64,000 nucleotides of DNA from Cellulomonas chitinilytica (lineage in GTDB: Bacteria; Actinomycetota; Actinomycetes; Actinomycetales; Cellulomonadaceae): NCBI RefSeq assembly GCF_016862675.1, contig NZ_BONK01000001.1, positions 124,001-188,000 of the forward strand, in the 5' to 3' direction. Position numbers and translations under genes: made by a program. This document shows positions 9,065 through 17,344 of this stretch, piece after piece. The stretch's first letter is position 1. Each line of letters starts with the position of its first letter. The notes under the pieces were generated by a model. The model searched no databases. It was not told the origin of the DNA and was given only the letters and a program-made list of their open reading frames with translations.

Positions 9065-9175
9065 TCAGTAGGCGGGCGTCGCGTCCGTGTCGAGCACCGC
9101 GATGCTGCCCTCGACCTGCTCCACCACGTCGCCGTACCGGACCGTAGGTGCCCGGCGACGACCGCCGGTGGGCAC
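9065..9175 (-). CDS. possible 36-residue ORF or gene remnant after tadG
   Basis: A minus-strand frame ends VRYGDVVEQVEGSIAVLDTDATPAY at 9065. Its last 25 codons nearly all end in G or C, as in real genes here, but the upstream part becomes Gly/Arg/Pro-rich. A GTG at 9175 is the only plausible start and has no clear Shine-Dalgarno. It could be a short peptide gene, the tail of a decayed gene, or chance. I recognise no family. Confidence 0.25.
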   Translation of the reverse strand: MPTGGRRRAPTVRYGDVVEQVEGSIAVLDTDATPAY

Positions 9176-9211
9176 ACCGGCCCGTCCGCCCGCCCGGCAG
9201 GCCCGGGCGAC

Positions 9212-9253
9212 GGGCCCGTCCGGCTGGGCCCGTCCGGCTCGGCCTGTCCGGCT
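9212..9253. repeat. three tandem 14-bp repeats
   Basis: GGGCCCGTCCGGCT occurs at 9212-9225 and 9226-9239, with a third copy at 9240-9253 carrying two changes. They lie directly downstream of the minus-strand tadG-like gene. Confidence 0.8.
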
Positions 9254-9268
9254 CGGCCCGCGGACCGG

Positions 9269-10030
9269 TCAGGAGACCAGTCGGGGCCTCAGGTCGGCGA
9301 GCTCGTCCTGGCCGTGGTCGACGAGGTCCCCGACGTCCGAGTCCGTGAGCGTGAACCCGTGGGCGCCGGAGCACGAGAGCCGGAACGACCACGGGCCGTA
9401 GATGGGCTCCGGCTCGAACGTCGGCGTCGGCGTCGGTGTCGGGGTGGGCGTCGGCGACGGCGTGGGCGTCGGCGTCGGCGTGGGCTCCGGCGGCTCGGTC
9501 CACCCGGTGATCGCACGGCCCGCGTCGATCTCACAGCTCGCCAGCTCGACCCCGAGCTGCGCGACACCGCGCGACCGCACCGGGCCGCCCTGCGGCGCCT
9601 GCTCGTCGAGGACGGCGTCCACCTGCACGCGGTCGCGGGTGGCGTCGTGGTGGTAGGACTCCACCGCGGCACCGTTGCGCACCGCGTACTGCGACGCACC
9701 GACGTACCCGCTGCCACCGGCGACGGACGTCGTGAACCGCCACGTCTCGTGCGTCCCCGTCAGCACCGCCGGACGCAGCGCGGACCTCGCGTCGCCGAGC
9801 TCCGTGACCGCCCGGTCGCGCGCCCCCACCGCCCCCGCCAGCGCCGCGGCGTCCGCGGCGGTCTGCGTGCGGCCCGACTGCTCCGTGGCCCGCAGCAGCG
9901 GGACGATCACGGCGAACAGCAGGAACAGCACGCCGACCACGACCGTCATGATGATGCCGCTCGCGGCCATCCCGTCGTCGCCGGCCGGGCGCCACCGGGC
10001 GCGCCCGGCCCCGAGGGACCGTGCGGTCAT
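9269..10030 (-). CDS. TadG-like pilus-associated protein with Pro-Thr linker
   Basis: The 253-residue product has a hydrophobic segment at about 21-46 after DDGMAASGIIM, followed by RTQTAADAAALAGAVGARDRAV. That is the standard TadE/TadG N-terminal signature. The middle of the protein (about 70-170) is exported. A run of about 28 residues of alternating Pro and Thr (bases 9402-9490) forms a stiff linker to a C-terminal domain of about 50 residues with two Cys. Unlike the TadE proteins here, it lacks Glu at position +5 of the possible cleavage site. The start ATG overlaps the upstream lipoprotein stop (ATGA). Probably a minor pilus-associated or assembly protein of the Tad system. Confidence 0.8.
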   Translation of the reverse strand: MTARSLGAGRARWRPAGDDGMAASGIIMTVVVGVLFLLFAVIVPLLRATEQSGRTQTAADAAALAGAVGARDRAVTELGDARSALRPAVLTGTHETWRFTTSVAGGSGYVGASQYAVRNGAAVESYHHDATRDRVQVDAVLDEQAPQGGPVRSRGVAQLGVELASCEIDAGRAITGWTEPPEPTPTPTPTPSPTPTPTPTPTPTFEPEPIYGPWSFRLSCSGAHGFTLTDSDVGDLVDHGQDELADLRPRLVS

Positions 10031-10650
10031 CGTCGCGTCACGGGCACGCCCTCGACGGCGGGGAACCCGGGGATCTCCACGGAGACCGTGGTCGTCGCGG
10101 CGTCGAGGGCCGGGAAGGTCGCGGACAGGAGCTGCCCGACCTCCGACATCTGCAGGGGGGCGGTCGCGCACGTGCAGATGCCCGCGTCGTGCGACGTGTC
10201 GCCCAGCCAGCCGACGAAGGGTCGCAGGCGCAGCCCCGCGTCGGGGTCCACGAGCGCGACGTCGCGGATGTCCCCGGCGAGCGGCCGCCACTTGTTGAAC
10301 GCCGACATCTGCACGAGCGGGTCGGTGCCTGCGGTGTTCACGAGCGTGAACTTCACGACGGTGCTCGAGTCGTCGGCCACGACCGACGTCACGTCGATGC
10401 GGGCCGGCAGGGGGTGCGCGGGGTCCGGCACCGCGCCGTCGACCGAGCCCAGCACCGTCGAGGTGCCGAGGTCCGCGCCGAAGACGGCCTTCTGCAGCTC
10501 CTCACGGGTCATCGACGTGTTCTTCGCCGCCGACGACGAGCCCGACGGGGCCGACGTCGGCGACGGGTCGTCCTTGCCCGTGCATCCCGCCAGGAGCACG
10601 GCCACGAGCACCGCGCCCGTGAGCACGCCGGACCGGTTCATGCCGCTCAT
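10027..10650 (-). CDS. Tad-locus lipoprotein, unknown function
   Basis: The 207-residue product starts MSGMNRSGVLTGAVLVAVLLAGC, a clear lipoprotein signal with LLAGC (Cys23). The mature part begins with a Ser/Pro-rich linker and a roughly 150-residue domain (RIDVTSVVADDSSTVVKFTLVNTAG; WLGDTSHDAGICTCATAPLQMSEVGQLL) resembling an Ig-like fold with a CxC pair. The start overlaps the OmpA-like gene stop (ATGA) and its own stop overlaps tadG (ATGA), so the three are co-translated. It may anchor or support the pilus at the outer membrane face together with the OmpA-like protein. That role is inferred from context. Confidence 0.75.
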   Translation of the reverse strand: MSGMNRSGVLTGAVLVAVLLAGCTGKDDPSPTSAPSGSSSAAKNTSMTREELQKAVFGADLGTSTVLGSVDGAVPDPAHPLPARIDVTSVVADDSSTVVKFTLVNTAGTDPLVQMSAFNKWRPLAGDIRDVALVDPDAGLRLRPFVGWLGDTSHDAGICTCATAPLQMSEVGQLLSATFPALDAATTTVSVEIPGFPAVEGVPVTRR

Positions 10651-11711
10651 GAGTTCCCCCCGACGCCGTACACGATCGTGACGCGACGGTTGGCCTGCTT
10701 GCCCTCGTCCGTCGAGTTCGGCGCGACCGGCTCCGTCTCCCCCTTGCCGACACCGACGAACGTGACCTTCGTGCCCGAGATCGGCTGCAGGACCGCCAGG
10801 ACGGACTGCGCGCGCTGCTCCGACAGGGTCTGGTTGAACGCGTCCGAGCCGTCGGAGTCGGTGTGACCGGTCACGACGACCTGCCCCGTGCCGCGCGCGG
10901 CGATGTCGGCCGCGACCGTCGCGAGCGTCTCGCTCGCCTGCGGCGTCAGCTCCGCCGACCCGGACGCGAACAGCACGTTCGCGTCGAGGGTCACCGCGAC
11001 GTTCTCCGGCGACTCCAGGACCTTCGTCGCGCCGTCGAGCGCCTCCGTGCGGCGCGCGAGCGGGAACGTCCGCGTCGCCGGGTCGGCGGTGGCGAGCTCG
11101 GCGGCGGTCGGCAGCTTCGGCCAGCCCTCGCCGACGTACGGCGCGGGGTCCTTGCCGACCGGCTCGAGCGCGCCGTCCTCGACGGGGACCACGCCCGAGG
11201 CGGTCCCGTACGGCATGGTGACCTGCACCTCGGTCACGTCGGGCGGCAGCTCGGGGAACACGGCCCACGCGACCCGCAGCTCACCGCCCTCGGAGTCGAG
11301 GTCCGTCGTGAGCGTCGTGAACGTCGTCTCCGCGGAGGCCAGCGGGCGGTAGGCCGCCAGCCCGGCCGTGTCGACGAGCTGGACGTCGGTCGCGTGCAGG
11401 ATCTTGTACGGGGACGAGGAGTCCGGGTACGCGAGCCACCCCTCGAACGGCTTCGGCGAGTCCCAGCCGATCGAGTAGTACAGGACCGTGCCGCCGTCGA
11501 TGCGCCGCACGCCGTGCACCAGGCCGCGGATCGCCGGGTTCGTGTCCGTGTTGCGCTGGTGGTAGGCGAACGTGCCGAGGACCGGCACCTCCTGCCCGTC
11601 GACCTCGACGACCCCGGACGGCACGCCGCCCTCGTCTGCCGGCGCGCTCGCCCCGGACAGGAGCGTCGCCCCTGCCAGCGCGGCGACGACCATCGCGACC
11701 ATGCGTCTCAC
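10647..11711 (-). CDS. OmpA-family secreted protein of the Tad locus
   Basis: The GTG at 11711 has GAGGAG 7 nt upstream. The 354-residue product has a Sec signal peptide (RRMVAMVVAALAGATLLSGASA), a unique region of about 200 residues, and a C-terminal OmpA-like peptidoglycan-binding domain from about residue 240. That domain shows VLFASGSAELTP, GHTDSDGSDAFNQTLSEQRAQSVL and NRRVTIVY, with the Asp and Arg residues that bind diaminopimelate-type peptidoglycan. In a Gram-positive envelope such a domain would tether the protein to the wall. It heads a three-gene unit with a likely promoter TTCACG-17-TACGGT (11788-11760). Confidence 0.9.
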   Translation of the reverse strand: MRRMVAMVVAALAGATLLSGASAPADEGGVPSGVVEVDGQEVPVLGTFAYHQRNTDTNPAIRGLVHGVRRIDGGTVLYYSIGWDSPKPFEGWLAYPDSSSPYKILHATDVQLVDTAGLAAYRPLASAETTFTTLTTDLDSEGGELRVAWAVFPELPPDVTEVQVTMPYGTASGVVPVEDGALEPVGKDPAPYVGEGWPKLPTAAELATADPATRTFPLARRTEALDGATKVLESPENVAVTLDANVLFASGSAELTPQASETLATVAADIAARGTGQVVVTGHTDSDGSDAFNQTLSEQRAQSVLAVLQPISGTKVTFVGVGKGETEPVAPNSTDEGKQANRRVTIVYGVGGNS

Positions 11712-11759
11712 AGGTGACTCCTCTTGCCAGTCGACTGGGCACGTCCCGTGCGGCGCCCG

Positions 11760-11788
11760 ACCGTATCGCGGGCGCTCACGGCCGTGAA
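11760..11788 (-). promoter_or_regulatory. promoter of ompA-like/lipoprotein/tadG unit
   Basis: On the minus strand, TTCACG (11788-11783), 17 bases, TACGGT (11765-11760), with the GTG start 48 nt further on. Confidence 0.45.
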
Positions 11789-11817
11789 CACCCCTGCCAG
11801 GTTCCGGGACGCCGAGA

Positions 11818-11846
11818 GCCGGCCGTGGCGAGGAGCCACGGCCGGC
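11818..11846 (-). terminator. flp terminator
   Basis: A perfect 12-bp stem (GCCGGCCGTGGC / GCCACGGCCGGC) with a 5-base loop lies 25 nt after the flp pilin stop and separates it from the ompA-like unit. Confidence 0.85.
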
Positions 11847-11871
11847 GTCGGTGCGTGCCGGGGACGACGGG

Positions 11872-12075
11872 TCAGGCGATCGCCGTCGTGATCTTGTCGA
11901 GCGCGGTACCCAGCTTCGAGGCGAGGTCCCACTTCGTGAAGCCCGCGATGAGGGCCGTGATGAGGAGCGCCACGACGACGACGATGCCGAGGTACTCCAG
12001 CGTGCCCTGGCCCGCCTCGCGCGCCTCGAGGGCCTTCTGCAGGCGGATCTTGGTGTTGACGAACATGCGGGTCAT
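11872..12075 (-). CDS. flp: Flp-type pilin precursor
   Basis: The 67-residue product has a short basic leader ending EAREAG, then QGTLEYLGIVVVVALLITALIAGF. Gly22 is the expected cleavage site of a Tad prepilin peptidase, and Glu27-Tyr28 is the Flp signature at +5/+6. After the hydrophobic helix there is only a short tail (TKWDLASKLGTALDKITTAIA), typical of the major subunit of Tad pili. The ATG at 12075 is preceded by GAGGAGG with 6 nt spacing. A TAGCGT -10-like box lies at 12174-12169. With its own terminator it can be expressed at a higher level than the assembly genes. Confidence 0.95.
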   Translation of the reverse strand: MTRMFVNTKIRLQKALEAREAGQGTLEYLGIVVVVALLITALIAGFTKWDLASKLGTALDKITTAIA

Positions 12076-12197
12076 GAGGGTCCTCCTCGACGAGTGGCCG
12101 CCCGGTGGCTCCGGACGGTGCTGCTGAGCTGGTGGGCCCGGGCTGGTCGGCCCGTGCTGATGACGAGAACGCTACGAATCGACCCGCAGGTCGCGGC

Positions 12198-12249
12198 GGG
12201 TCCGTGGGCCCAACTTCGGACCCATCCGGCCCGCCGGTGCGGACCCATC
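12198..12249. promoter_or_regulatory. repeats between response regulator and flp
   Basis: GGGTCCG (12198-12204) and CGGACCC (12217-12223) form an inverted repeat with a 12-base gap. CGGACCCATC is directly repeated at 12217-12226 and 12240-12249. The element could be a binding site for the adjacent response regulator upstream of flp, a terminator of the tad operon, or both. Confidence 0.4.
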
Positions 12250-12252
12250 GGG

Positions 12253-12909
12253 TCAGGACCCGCCGAGCCACAGCGACACCGCCTCCGCCCGGGTCCGCAC
12301 GCCGAGGCGCGCGAAGATGTGGTTGACGTGGTTCTTCACGGTCTTCTCCGACAGGTAGCACCGCGCCGCGATCTCGGCGTTCGTGCGCCCCGCCGCGATG
12401 AGCTCCATGACCTCGCGCTGCCGCTCGGACAGGCCCACGTCGGGACGGACCGGGGCCGGGGCGGGCTGCACCTCCCACGTCGAGCGCAGCGCCTGCGCGG
12501 CGACGGGCGACAGCAGGAACGACCCCTCGGCGACCGCGAGGATCGACCGTTCGAGCTCGTGCGACTGGAACGTGCCGTGCACGAGGTACCCGGAGGCGCC
12601 GGCGTCGACCGCCGCCCGGACGACCTCGGGCGCGTCCGAGTACGTGAGCATGAGGACCTTCGTCCACGCGCGGACCGCGGAGGCGACCTGGACCCCGTCG
12701 CGCCGCGGCATCCGCACGTCGAGCAGCACGACGTCCGGGAGCACGGCCCGCACGACCCGCTCGGCCTCCTCGCCGTCGCCGGCCTCCCCGACCACGCGCA
12801 GCCGCGCCGAGGACTCCACGAGGCTGCGCAGACCCATCCGGATCACCGGGTTGTCGTCGACGATCACCACCGTGACCGGCGCGAGCGCGCCCTCACCGTC
12901 AGCGAGCAC
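12253..12909 (-). CDS. NarL/LuxR-type response regulator in the Tad operon
   Basis: The 218-residue protein has a receiver domain with the acidic pair Asp18-Asp19, phosphoacceptor Asp64 (VVLLDVRMP) and the conserved Thr/Lys region, then a LuxR-type helix-turn-helix from about 150 (LSERQREVMELIAAGRTNAEIAARCYLSEKTVKNHVNHIFARLGV). The GTG start lies inside the end of the histidine kinase gene (11-nt overlap) with GGAGGTGG upstream, so the pair is translationally coupled and should be a cognate two-component system. It is the last gene of the tad operon and lies just before flp, the obvious candidate target. Confidence 0.93.
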   Translation of the reverse strand: MLADGEGALAPVTVVIVDDNPVIRMGLRSLVESSARLRVVGEAGDGEEAERVVRAVLPDVVLLDVRMPRRDGVQVASAVRAWTKVLMLTYSDAPEVVRAAVDAGASGYLVHGTFQSHELERSILAVAEGSFLLSPVAAQALRSTWEVQPAPAPVRPDVGLSERQREVMELIAAGRTNAEIAARCYLSEKTVKNHVNHIFARLGVRTRAEAVSLWLGGS

Positions 12910-14053
12910 CCGCCACCACCTCCACCGGGCCGACCGTGACGACGACGCGTGTGCCGCGGCCCGGCGCGGACCGGACGTCGAGCATCGCCCCGGCGTGCGC
13001 GGCCCGTTCCCGCATGCCGGTCAGGCCGAAGTGGTGGCGCGGGCTGCGCCCGTCCGCCTGCGGCTCGAAGCCCTTGCCGTCGTCCGCGACCGAGACGACG
13101 ACCTGCCCGTCGGTGTCCGTCAGGCTCACCTCCACGCGGGACGCCTGCGCGTGCCGCGCGACGTTCTCCAGGGCCTCCGCCACGATCGCCAGCACCTCGT
13201 AGCGCGCGCCCGTGGGCAGGTCCACGACGCCGTGCGTCGCGAAGTCGCACGCCGTGCCCGTGTCCGTCGACCACCGCCGGCACTGCTCGGCGAGGACCTG
13301 CGCGAGCGGCCGGTCGGGCTCGTCGGCCCGCATCCGCACCAGCAGCGTGCGGGCCTCCGCCGCGGCCTGGTGGGACGCGTCCGCGAGCCGCCCGGCGTAC
13401 TCCGCCGCCCGCTCCGGGTCACGCTCCACCCACCCGGGCAGCGCCTCCGCCGCCATGGCGATGCCGTGCAGCGTCTTGCCGAGCGAGTCGTGCATCTCGC
13501 GGGCGAGCCGGGCGCGCTCGTCGGCGGACGCGACCGCACGGTGCGCCGCGACGAGCTCACGGGCGGCCTCCTTCTCGCGCTCGTGCGCGTGGCGGACGAC
13601 CGCACCGATCGCGACCAGCGCCACGTACAGCGCGGGGATGCCCAGAGTGACCATGAACCCGGCCCGGGAGGACTCCTGGAGCACGTGCACCAGCAGGTAG
13701 CCCGCCACCATCGCGGTCGCACCGAGCACCGCAACCCGCCGGTCGAACAGCAGCCCCATGATCAGCGCGGTCGAGAACGTCGCCAGCACGAGGGGGCTCT
13801 CCACGCCGAGCGCCGCGACGACGGTGAGGGTGAGCAGCAGGTCGCCGACGACTGCGAGCGGGTGGTGCACCACGAACCGCGCGACGGCCGGGTAGACGAG
13901 GAACAGGAAGCTCGTCGCGGACAGCACGAGCACGCACGCGAGCATCGCCCCGGTGAGCGCCTCGCCGACCATCCCGACGAGCGCGACCGTGATCGCCAGC
14001 AGCCGCACGAGCAGGGCGACGCCGACGATCTGGTGGACGAAGTCGCGGTCCAC
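12899..14053 (-). CDS. NarX/DegS-type sensor histidine kinase in the Tad operon
   Basis: The 384-residue protein has about five or six membrane segments in residues 10-153 with almost no extracytoplasmic loops, suggesting a signal within the membrane. A HisKA_3 dimerisation domain follows with the phosphorylated His188 in REMHDSLGKTLHG, then a HATPase_c domain with the N-box (EALENVARHA) and G-boxes (DDGKGF, FGLTGMRERA). The GTG start follows the tadC stop after 2 bp. It is expected to phosphorylate the overlapping response regulator. Its position inside the operon suggests pilus output is sensed and fed back. Confidence 0.93.
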   Translation of the reverse strand: MDRDFVHQIVGVALLVRLLAITVALVGMVGEALTGAMLACVLVLSATSFLFLVYPAVARFVVHHPLAVVGDLLLTLTVVAALGVESPLVLATFSTALIMGLLFDRRVAVLGATAMVAGYLLVHVLQESSRAGFMVTLGIPALYVALVAIGAVVRHAHEREKEAARELVAAHRAVASADERARLAREMHDSLGKTLHGIAMAAEALPGWVERDPERAAEYAGRLADASHQAAAEARTLLVRMRADEPDRPLAQVLAEQCRRWSTDTGTACDFATHGVVDLPTGARYEVLAIVAEALENVARHAQASRVEVSLTDTDGQVVVSVADDGKGFEPQADGRSPRHHFGLTGMRERAAHAGAMLDVRSAPGRGTRVVVTVGPVEVVAGAR

Positions 14054-14055
14054 CG

Positions 14056-14964
14056 TCAGAACCCGTCCAGCAGCGAGCCGAGGTCCACGTCGGCGCCGAG
14101 GAACAGCCCCACGACGACGAACACGAGGGCGCCGGGGACGAGGACGAGCGACGTGACGAGCGTGACGCGCGGGGCGGTGCGGGCGGCGGCGCGGCGCTGA
14201 CGCTGGCCGCTCTCGCGGCGCATGTCGTCCGCGATCATCCGCAGCGACTCCGCGAGCGGCGCGCCGAGCTCCTGGGACTGCAGGAGCGCCGACACGAACT
14301 GCGCGACCGCCTCGGACGAGCTCCGCCGGCGCAGGTCGTCGAACGCGTCCCGCACCGACGCGCCGTTGGCGATCTGGTGCAGCGTGAGCGTGATCTCCTC
14401 CCCCAGCGGGCCCTGGAACCGCTCGGCGACGCGCGCGAGCGCGGCCCGGAAGTTCACGCCCGCCATCACCGTCACGGCGAGGACGTCGAGGAAGTCGGGC
14501 AGGTCGCGGTCGATGCGCTCACGCCGTCGCCGCTGCTCGCCCGCCACCCGGCTGAGCGGGAGCACGACCGGCACCACGAGCGCCAGCAGCGCACCCGCGA
14601 CGCTGCCCGCGAGCAGCATGACGACGAACACCGGCAGGACGAGGATCGCCCACCAGGCGGTGCGGGTGAGGTAGCCGTCGACGGTCAGCCCGTCGGGGCG
14701 GCCGGCCTCGTCGATCATGCGCTGCAACTGCGCGAGGCGGCGCTGACCGAGCAGGCGACGCAGCCGCGGCACCTGCCCGCGTGCGAGCCGCTCGAGCGGG
14801 AACTCCCCCTCGGCGCGGCGGCGCTGCTGGCCCCGCAGGAGCCGCAGGTCGTCGACGGCGAGCGTGTCGAGGGCGTCGCGCCGCATCGTCCGGTACCCGA
14901 CCAGGAGGAGCACCGCCGCGAGCGCGGCCCCGAGACCGGCGCCGAGCACCACCAGCGCGCTCAT
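14056..14964 (-). CDS. tadC: Tad pilus membrane platform protein TadC
   Basis: The 302-residue protein is a type II secretion F-domain protein: membrane helices near residues 4-24, about 105-140 and 270-292, and the cytoplasmic GspF signature between them (DLPDFLDVLAVTVMAGVNFRAALARVAERFQGPLGEE; QELGAPLAESLRMIADDMR). With TadB it forms the inner-membrane platform on which the ATPase TadA drives pilin polymerisation. Its start overlaps the tadB stop (ATGA). Charged, Arg-rich cytoplasmic loops give the expected inside orientation. Confidence 0.93.
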   Translation of the reverse strand: MSALVVLGAGLGAALAAVLLLVGYRTMRRDALDTLAVDDLRLLRGQQRRRAEGEFPLERLARGQVPRLRRLLGQRRLAQLQRMIDEAGRPDGLTVDGYLTRTAWWAILVLPVFVVMLLAGSVAGALLALVVPVVLPLSRVAGEQRRRRERIDRDLPDFLDVLAVTVMAGVNFRAALARVAERFQGPLGEEITLTLHQIANGASVRDAFDDLRRRSSSEAVAQFVSALLQSQELGAPLAESLRMIADDMRRESGQRQRRAAARTAPRVTLVTSLVLVPGALVFVVVGLFLGADVDLGSLLDGF

Positions 14965-15884
14965 CCGTTGTACCTCGTCATCCGCCGGATGAGCAGGAAG
15001 CCGCCGATGAACAGGGCCGAGCCGACCACGAGCGCCGCGCGGCCGACCCAGGAGTCGAGCATCGCCTGCACCGTGCCGGGCTGGATGAAGTTGAGCAGGA
15101 ACAGCAGCCCGAAGCCGAGCGCGATGACCATGTACCCGGTCGACGTCGACTGCGCGAGGGTCGTGCGGACCTCGCGGCGGATCTCGCGCCGCGCCTCGAG
15201 CGTGTCCGCGATGTCCCGCAGCGCCGTCACCAGCGAGCCACCGCTGCGCGCGCTGACGAGGAGCGTCGAGACGAGGACGGTGACCTCCCGCGACGGGAGC
15301 CGGCTCTCGAGACCCTGCATCGCGGTCTCGAGGCTGTCGCCGAACCGCATCCGGGACGCGACGCGGGCGAGCTCGGGCCCGGCGGGCGCCGACAGCTCGG
15401 CCGCCGCGACGCTCACGGCCGACGCGATGGACAGCCCCGCGCTCGTCGCGTTGGACATGACCCGCGCGAGCTCGGGCATCTGGGTGATGAACTGCTCGTT
15501 GCGCCGGTCGCGGGCCCGGGCGAGGTACGACCGGATCCCGAGGACGACGGCGGCCACGCCGAGCAGCCCGAACAGCGGTGCCAGGCCGACGGCGAGCACC
15601 CAGCCGACGAGCACGCCGCCGCCGACGGCGACGAGCGCGACGAGCAGCGGCGGGCGGCTCTCCTCACCGGCGAGCAGGAGCTGGCTCTCGACCCACCGGC
15701 CGGGCCGCGTCCGGCGGAACGACCGGTCCCACGCGGCGAACCGCGTCTGGGAGCCGACCTCGTCCGCCATGACGCCGGCGATGAACGAGCGTCGCCGGGC
15801 CGCGACCGACCCGAGGTCCCCGATCCCGACGACGAGCAGGATCGCGGCGGCCACGACCGCGACCAGGATCACCAGGACGGTCAC
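14961..15884 (-). CDS. tadB: Tad pilus membrane platform protein TadB
   Basis: The 307-residue protein has the same GspF-type fold as TadC, with helices at about 1-18 and 85-120, the cytoplasmic domain (QMPELARVMSNATSAGLSIASAVSVAAAELSAPAGPELARV; SARSGGSLVTALRDIADTLEARREIRREVRTTLAQ) and two C-terminal helices. It begins inside the end of tadA (ATGA) and ends inside the start of tadC (ATGA), so tadA, tadB and tadC are tightly coupled. Confidence 0.93.
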   Translation of the reverse strand: MTVLVILVAVVAAAILLVVGIGDLGSVAARRRSFIAGVMADEVGSQTRFAAWDRSFRRTRPGRWVESQLLLAGEESRPPLLVALVAVGGGVLVGWVLAVGLAPLFGLLGVAAVVLGIRSYLARARDRRNEQFITQMPELARVMSNATSAGLSIASAVSVAAAELSAPAGPELARVASRMRFGDSLETAMQGLESRLPSREVTVLVSTLLVSARSGGSLVTALRDIADTLEARREIRREVRTTLAQSTSTGYMVIALGFGLLFLLNFIQPGTVQAMLDSWVGRAALVVGSALFIGGFLLIRRMTRYNG

Positions 15885-17344
15885 GGCGTCCTCCCTCCGG
15901 TCGCGGCGTGCGCGCCGGGCTGCGCCGGGGGCGCGGGGGGTGCGAGCGGTGCGAGCGGTGCGGAGGGTGCGGGCGGTGCGGGGGCCGTCGGGGCGCCCGC
16001 GGCGATGCCGATCGGCTCACCGGCGATGCGGAGCCGGTCGAGGATCGGCTGCGGGATCGGGTACCGGACGAACCGCCCGGGCGGGCCGACCGGGTTCGGG
16101 ATCTCGGGGTCCCACCGCATGAGCGGCTGGACGACGAAGTCCTCCCGGTGCCGGGACGCCACCCAGCCCACCTCGACGACGCGCCGCGTCCCGTCGGAGC
16201 CGCGCAGCAGCTGGATGACGAGGTCGACGGCGTTGTTCACCTGGTCGCGCAGGGCGTGGAACGGCACGTCGACGTCGCTCATCGACGCGAGGGTCTCCAG
16301 GCGGATCAGCGCGTCGACCGGTGAGTTCGCGTGGACGGTCGCGAGGGAGCCCTCGTGGCCGGTGTTCATCGCCTGGAGCATGTCGAGCGCCTCGCCGCCG
16401 CGGACCTCGCCGACGATCACGCGGTCGGGGCGCATGCGCAGCGCGTTGCGGACGAGGTCGCGGATCGTGACCTGGCCGTGCCCCTCGACGTTCGCGGGCC
16501 GCGTCTCCAGGCGCACGACGTGCTCCTGCCCGAGCGAGAGCTCCGCGGCGTCCTCGATGGTGATGATGCGCTGCCGCGACTGGATGAACGCCGACAGCGC
16601 GTTGAGCATCGTCGTCTTCCCGGACGACGTGCCCCCGGAGACGATGATGTTCAGCCGGGCCCGGACGCAGGCGGCGAGCAGCTCGGCCGTCCCCCGGTCG
16701 AGGCTGCCGCGGTTGAGCAGCTCGTCGAGGCCGTACGACTTCGGGAACAGCCGGATCGTGACGGTCGGGCCGTTGAGCACCAGCGGGGGCAGCACCACGT
16801 GCACACGGGCGCCGCGCGGCATCCGCTCGTCGGCGGGGAGCCGCGCGTCGACCATCGGGCTCGACTCGTCGACGCGCCGGTTCACGGTCGAGACGATCCG
16901 GTCGATCGTCTGGCGCAGCTGCTCCTCGGACGCGAACGCCGCGGGCACACGCTCGACCTGGCCGAACCGCTCCACGTAGATGGTCTCGGGGCCGTTGATC
17001 ATGATCTCGGAGATCGAGTCGTCGGCGAGCAGCGGCTCGAGCACACCGAGGCCGATGGACTCGTCCACGACGCGACGGATGAGGGCGTTGCGCTCGCGCG
17101 TCGTGAGGATGACGCCCTCGGTCGACACGAGGTGGGCGACGACGCGCTCGAGCCGGATGCGGCGCTGACCGGGGTCGAGGCGGCCGAGCTCGTGCAGGTC
17201 GACCTCGTCGAGCAGCTTGCGCTTGAACGACGCGACGAGGCTCTCGTCGAGGTCGCTGCGCGACGAGGCCGCGACCGGGGCGGCGACCGCCGGTTCGAGG
17301 GCCTGGTCCTGGCGGTGGTCCCACTCGCCGAATCCCGCGCGCAT
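15881..17344 (-). CDS. tadA: Tad pilus assembly ATPase TadA (CpaF family)
   Basis: The 487-residue secretion ATPase powers Flp pilus assembly. An N-terminal all-alpha domain (about 30-130) precedes the RecA-like core with Walker A at SGGTSSGKTT (236-245), the acidic Asp box (ITIEDAAELSL), Walker B in RPDRVIVGEVRGGEALDML (306-324) and the His box around GHEGSLATVHANSP. The last 50 residues are an unusual Ala/Pro repeat tail not needed for the fold. The start overlaps the tadE stop by one base (TGATG). Confidence 0.95.
   Translation of the reverse strand: MRAGFGEWDHRQDQALEPAVAAPVAASSRSDLDESLVASFKRKLLDEVDLHELGRLDPGQRRIRLERVVAHLVSTEGVILTTRERNALIRRVVDESIGLGVLEPLLADDSISEIMINGPETIYVERFGQVERVPAAFASEEQLRQTIDRIVSTVNRRVDESSPMVDARLPADERMPRGARVHVVLPPLVLNGPTVTIRLFPKSYGLDELLNRGSLDRGTAELLAACVRARLNIIVSGGTSSGKTTMLNALSAFIQSRQRIITIEDAAELSLGQEHVVRLETRPANVEGHGQVTIRDLVRNALRMRPDRVIVGEVRGGEALDMLQAMNTGHEGSLATVHANSPVDALIRLETLASMSDVDVPFHALRDQVNNAVDLVIQLLRGSDGTRRVVEVGWVASRHREDFVVQPLMRWDPEIPNPVGPPGRFVRYPIPQPILDRLRIAGEPIGIAAGAPTAPAPPAPSAPLAPLAPPAPPAQPGAHAATGGRTP

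Noticed and set aside
9402-9490. Simple-sequence repeat as a non-coding element
   Set aside because: It is the Pro-Thr linker codons of the TadG-like gene and stays in frame, so it is part of a protein.
10027-11268. A 413-codon version of the Tad-locus lipoprotein
   Set aside because: The extra residues are a shadow of the OmpA-like gene. The lipoprotein signal peptide starts at 10650 with an ATGA overlap.
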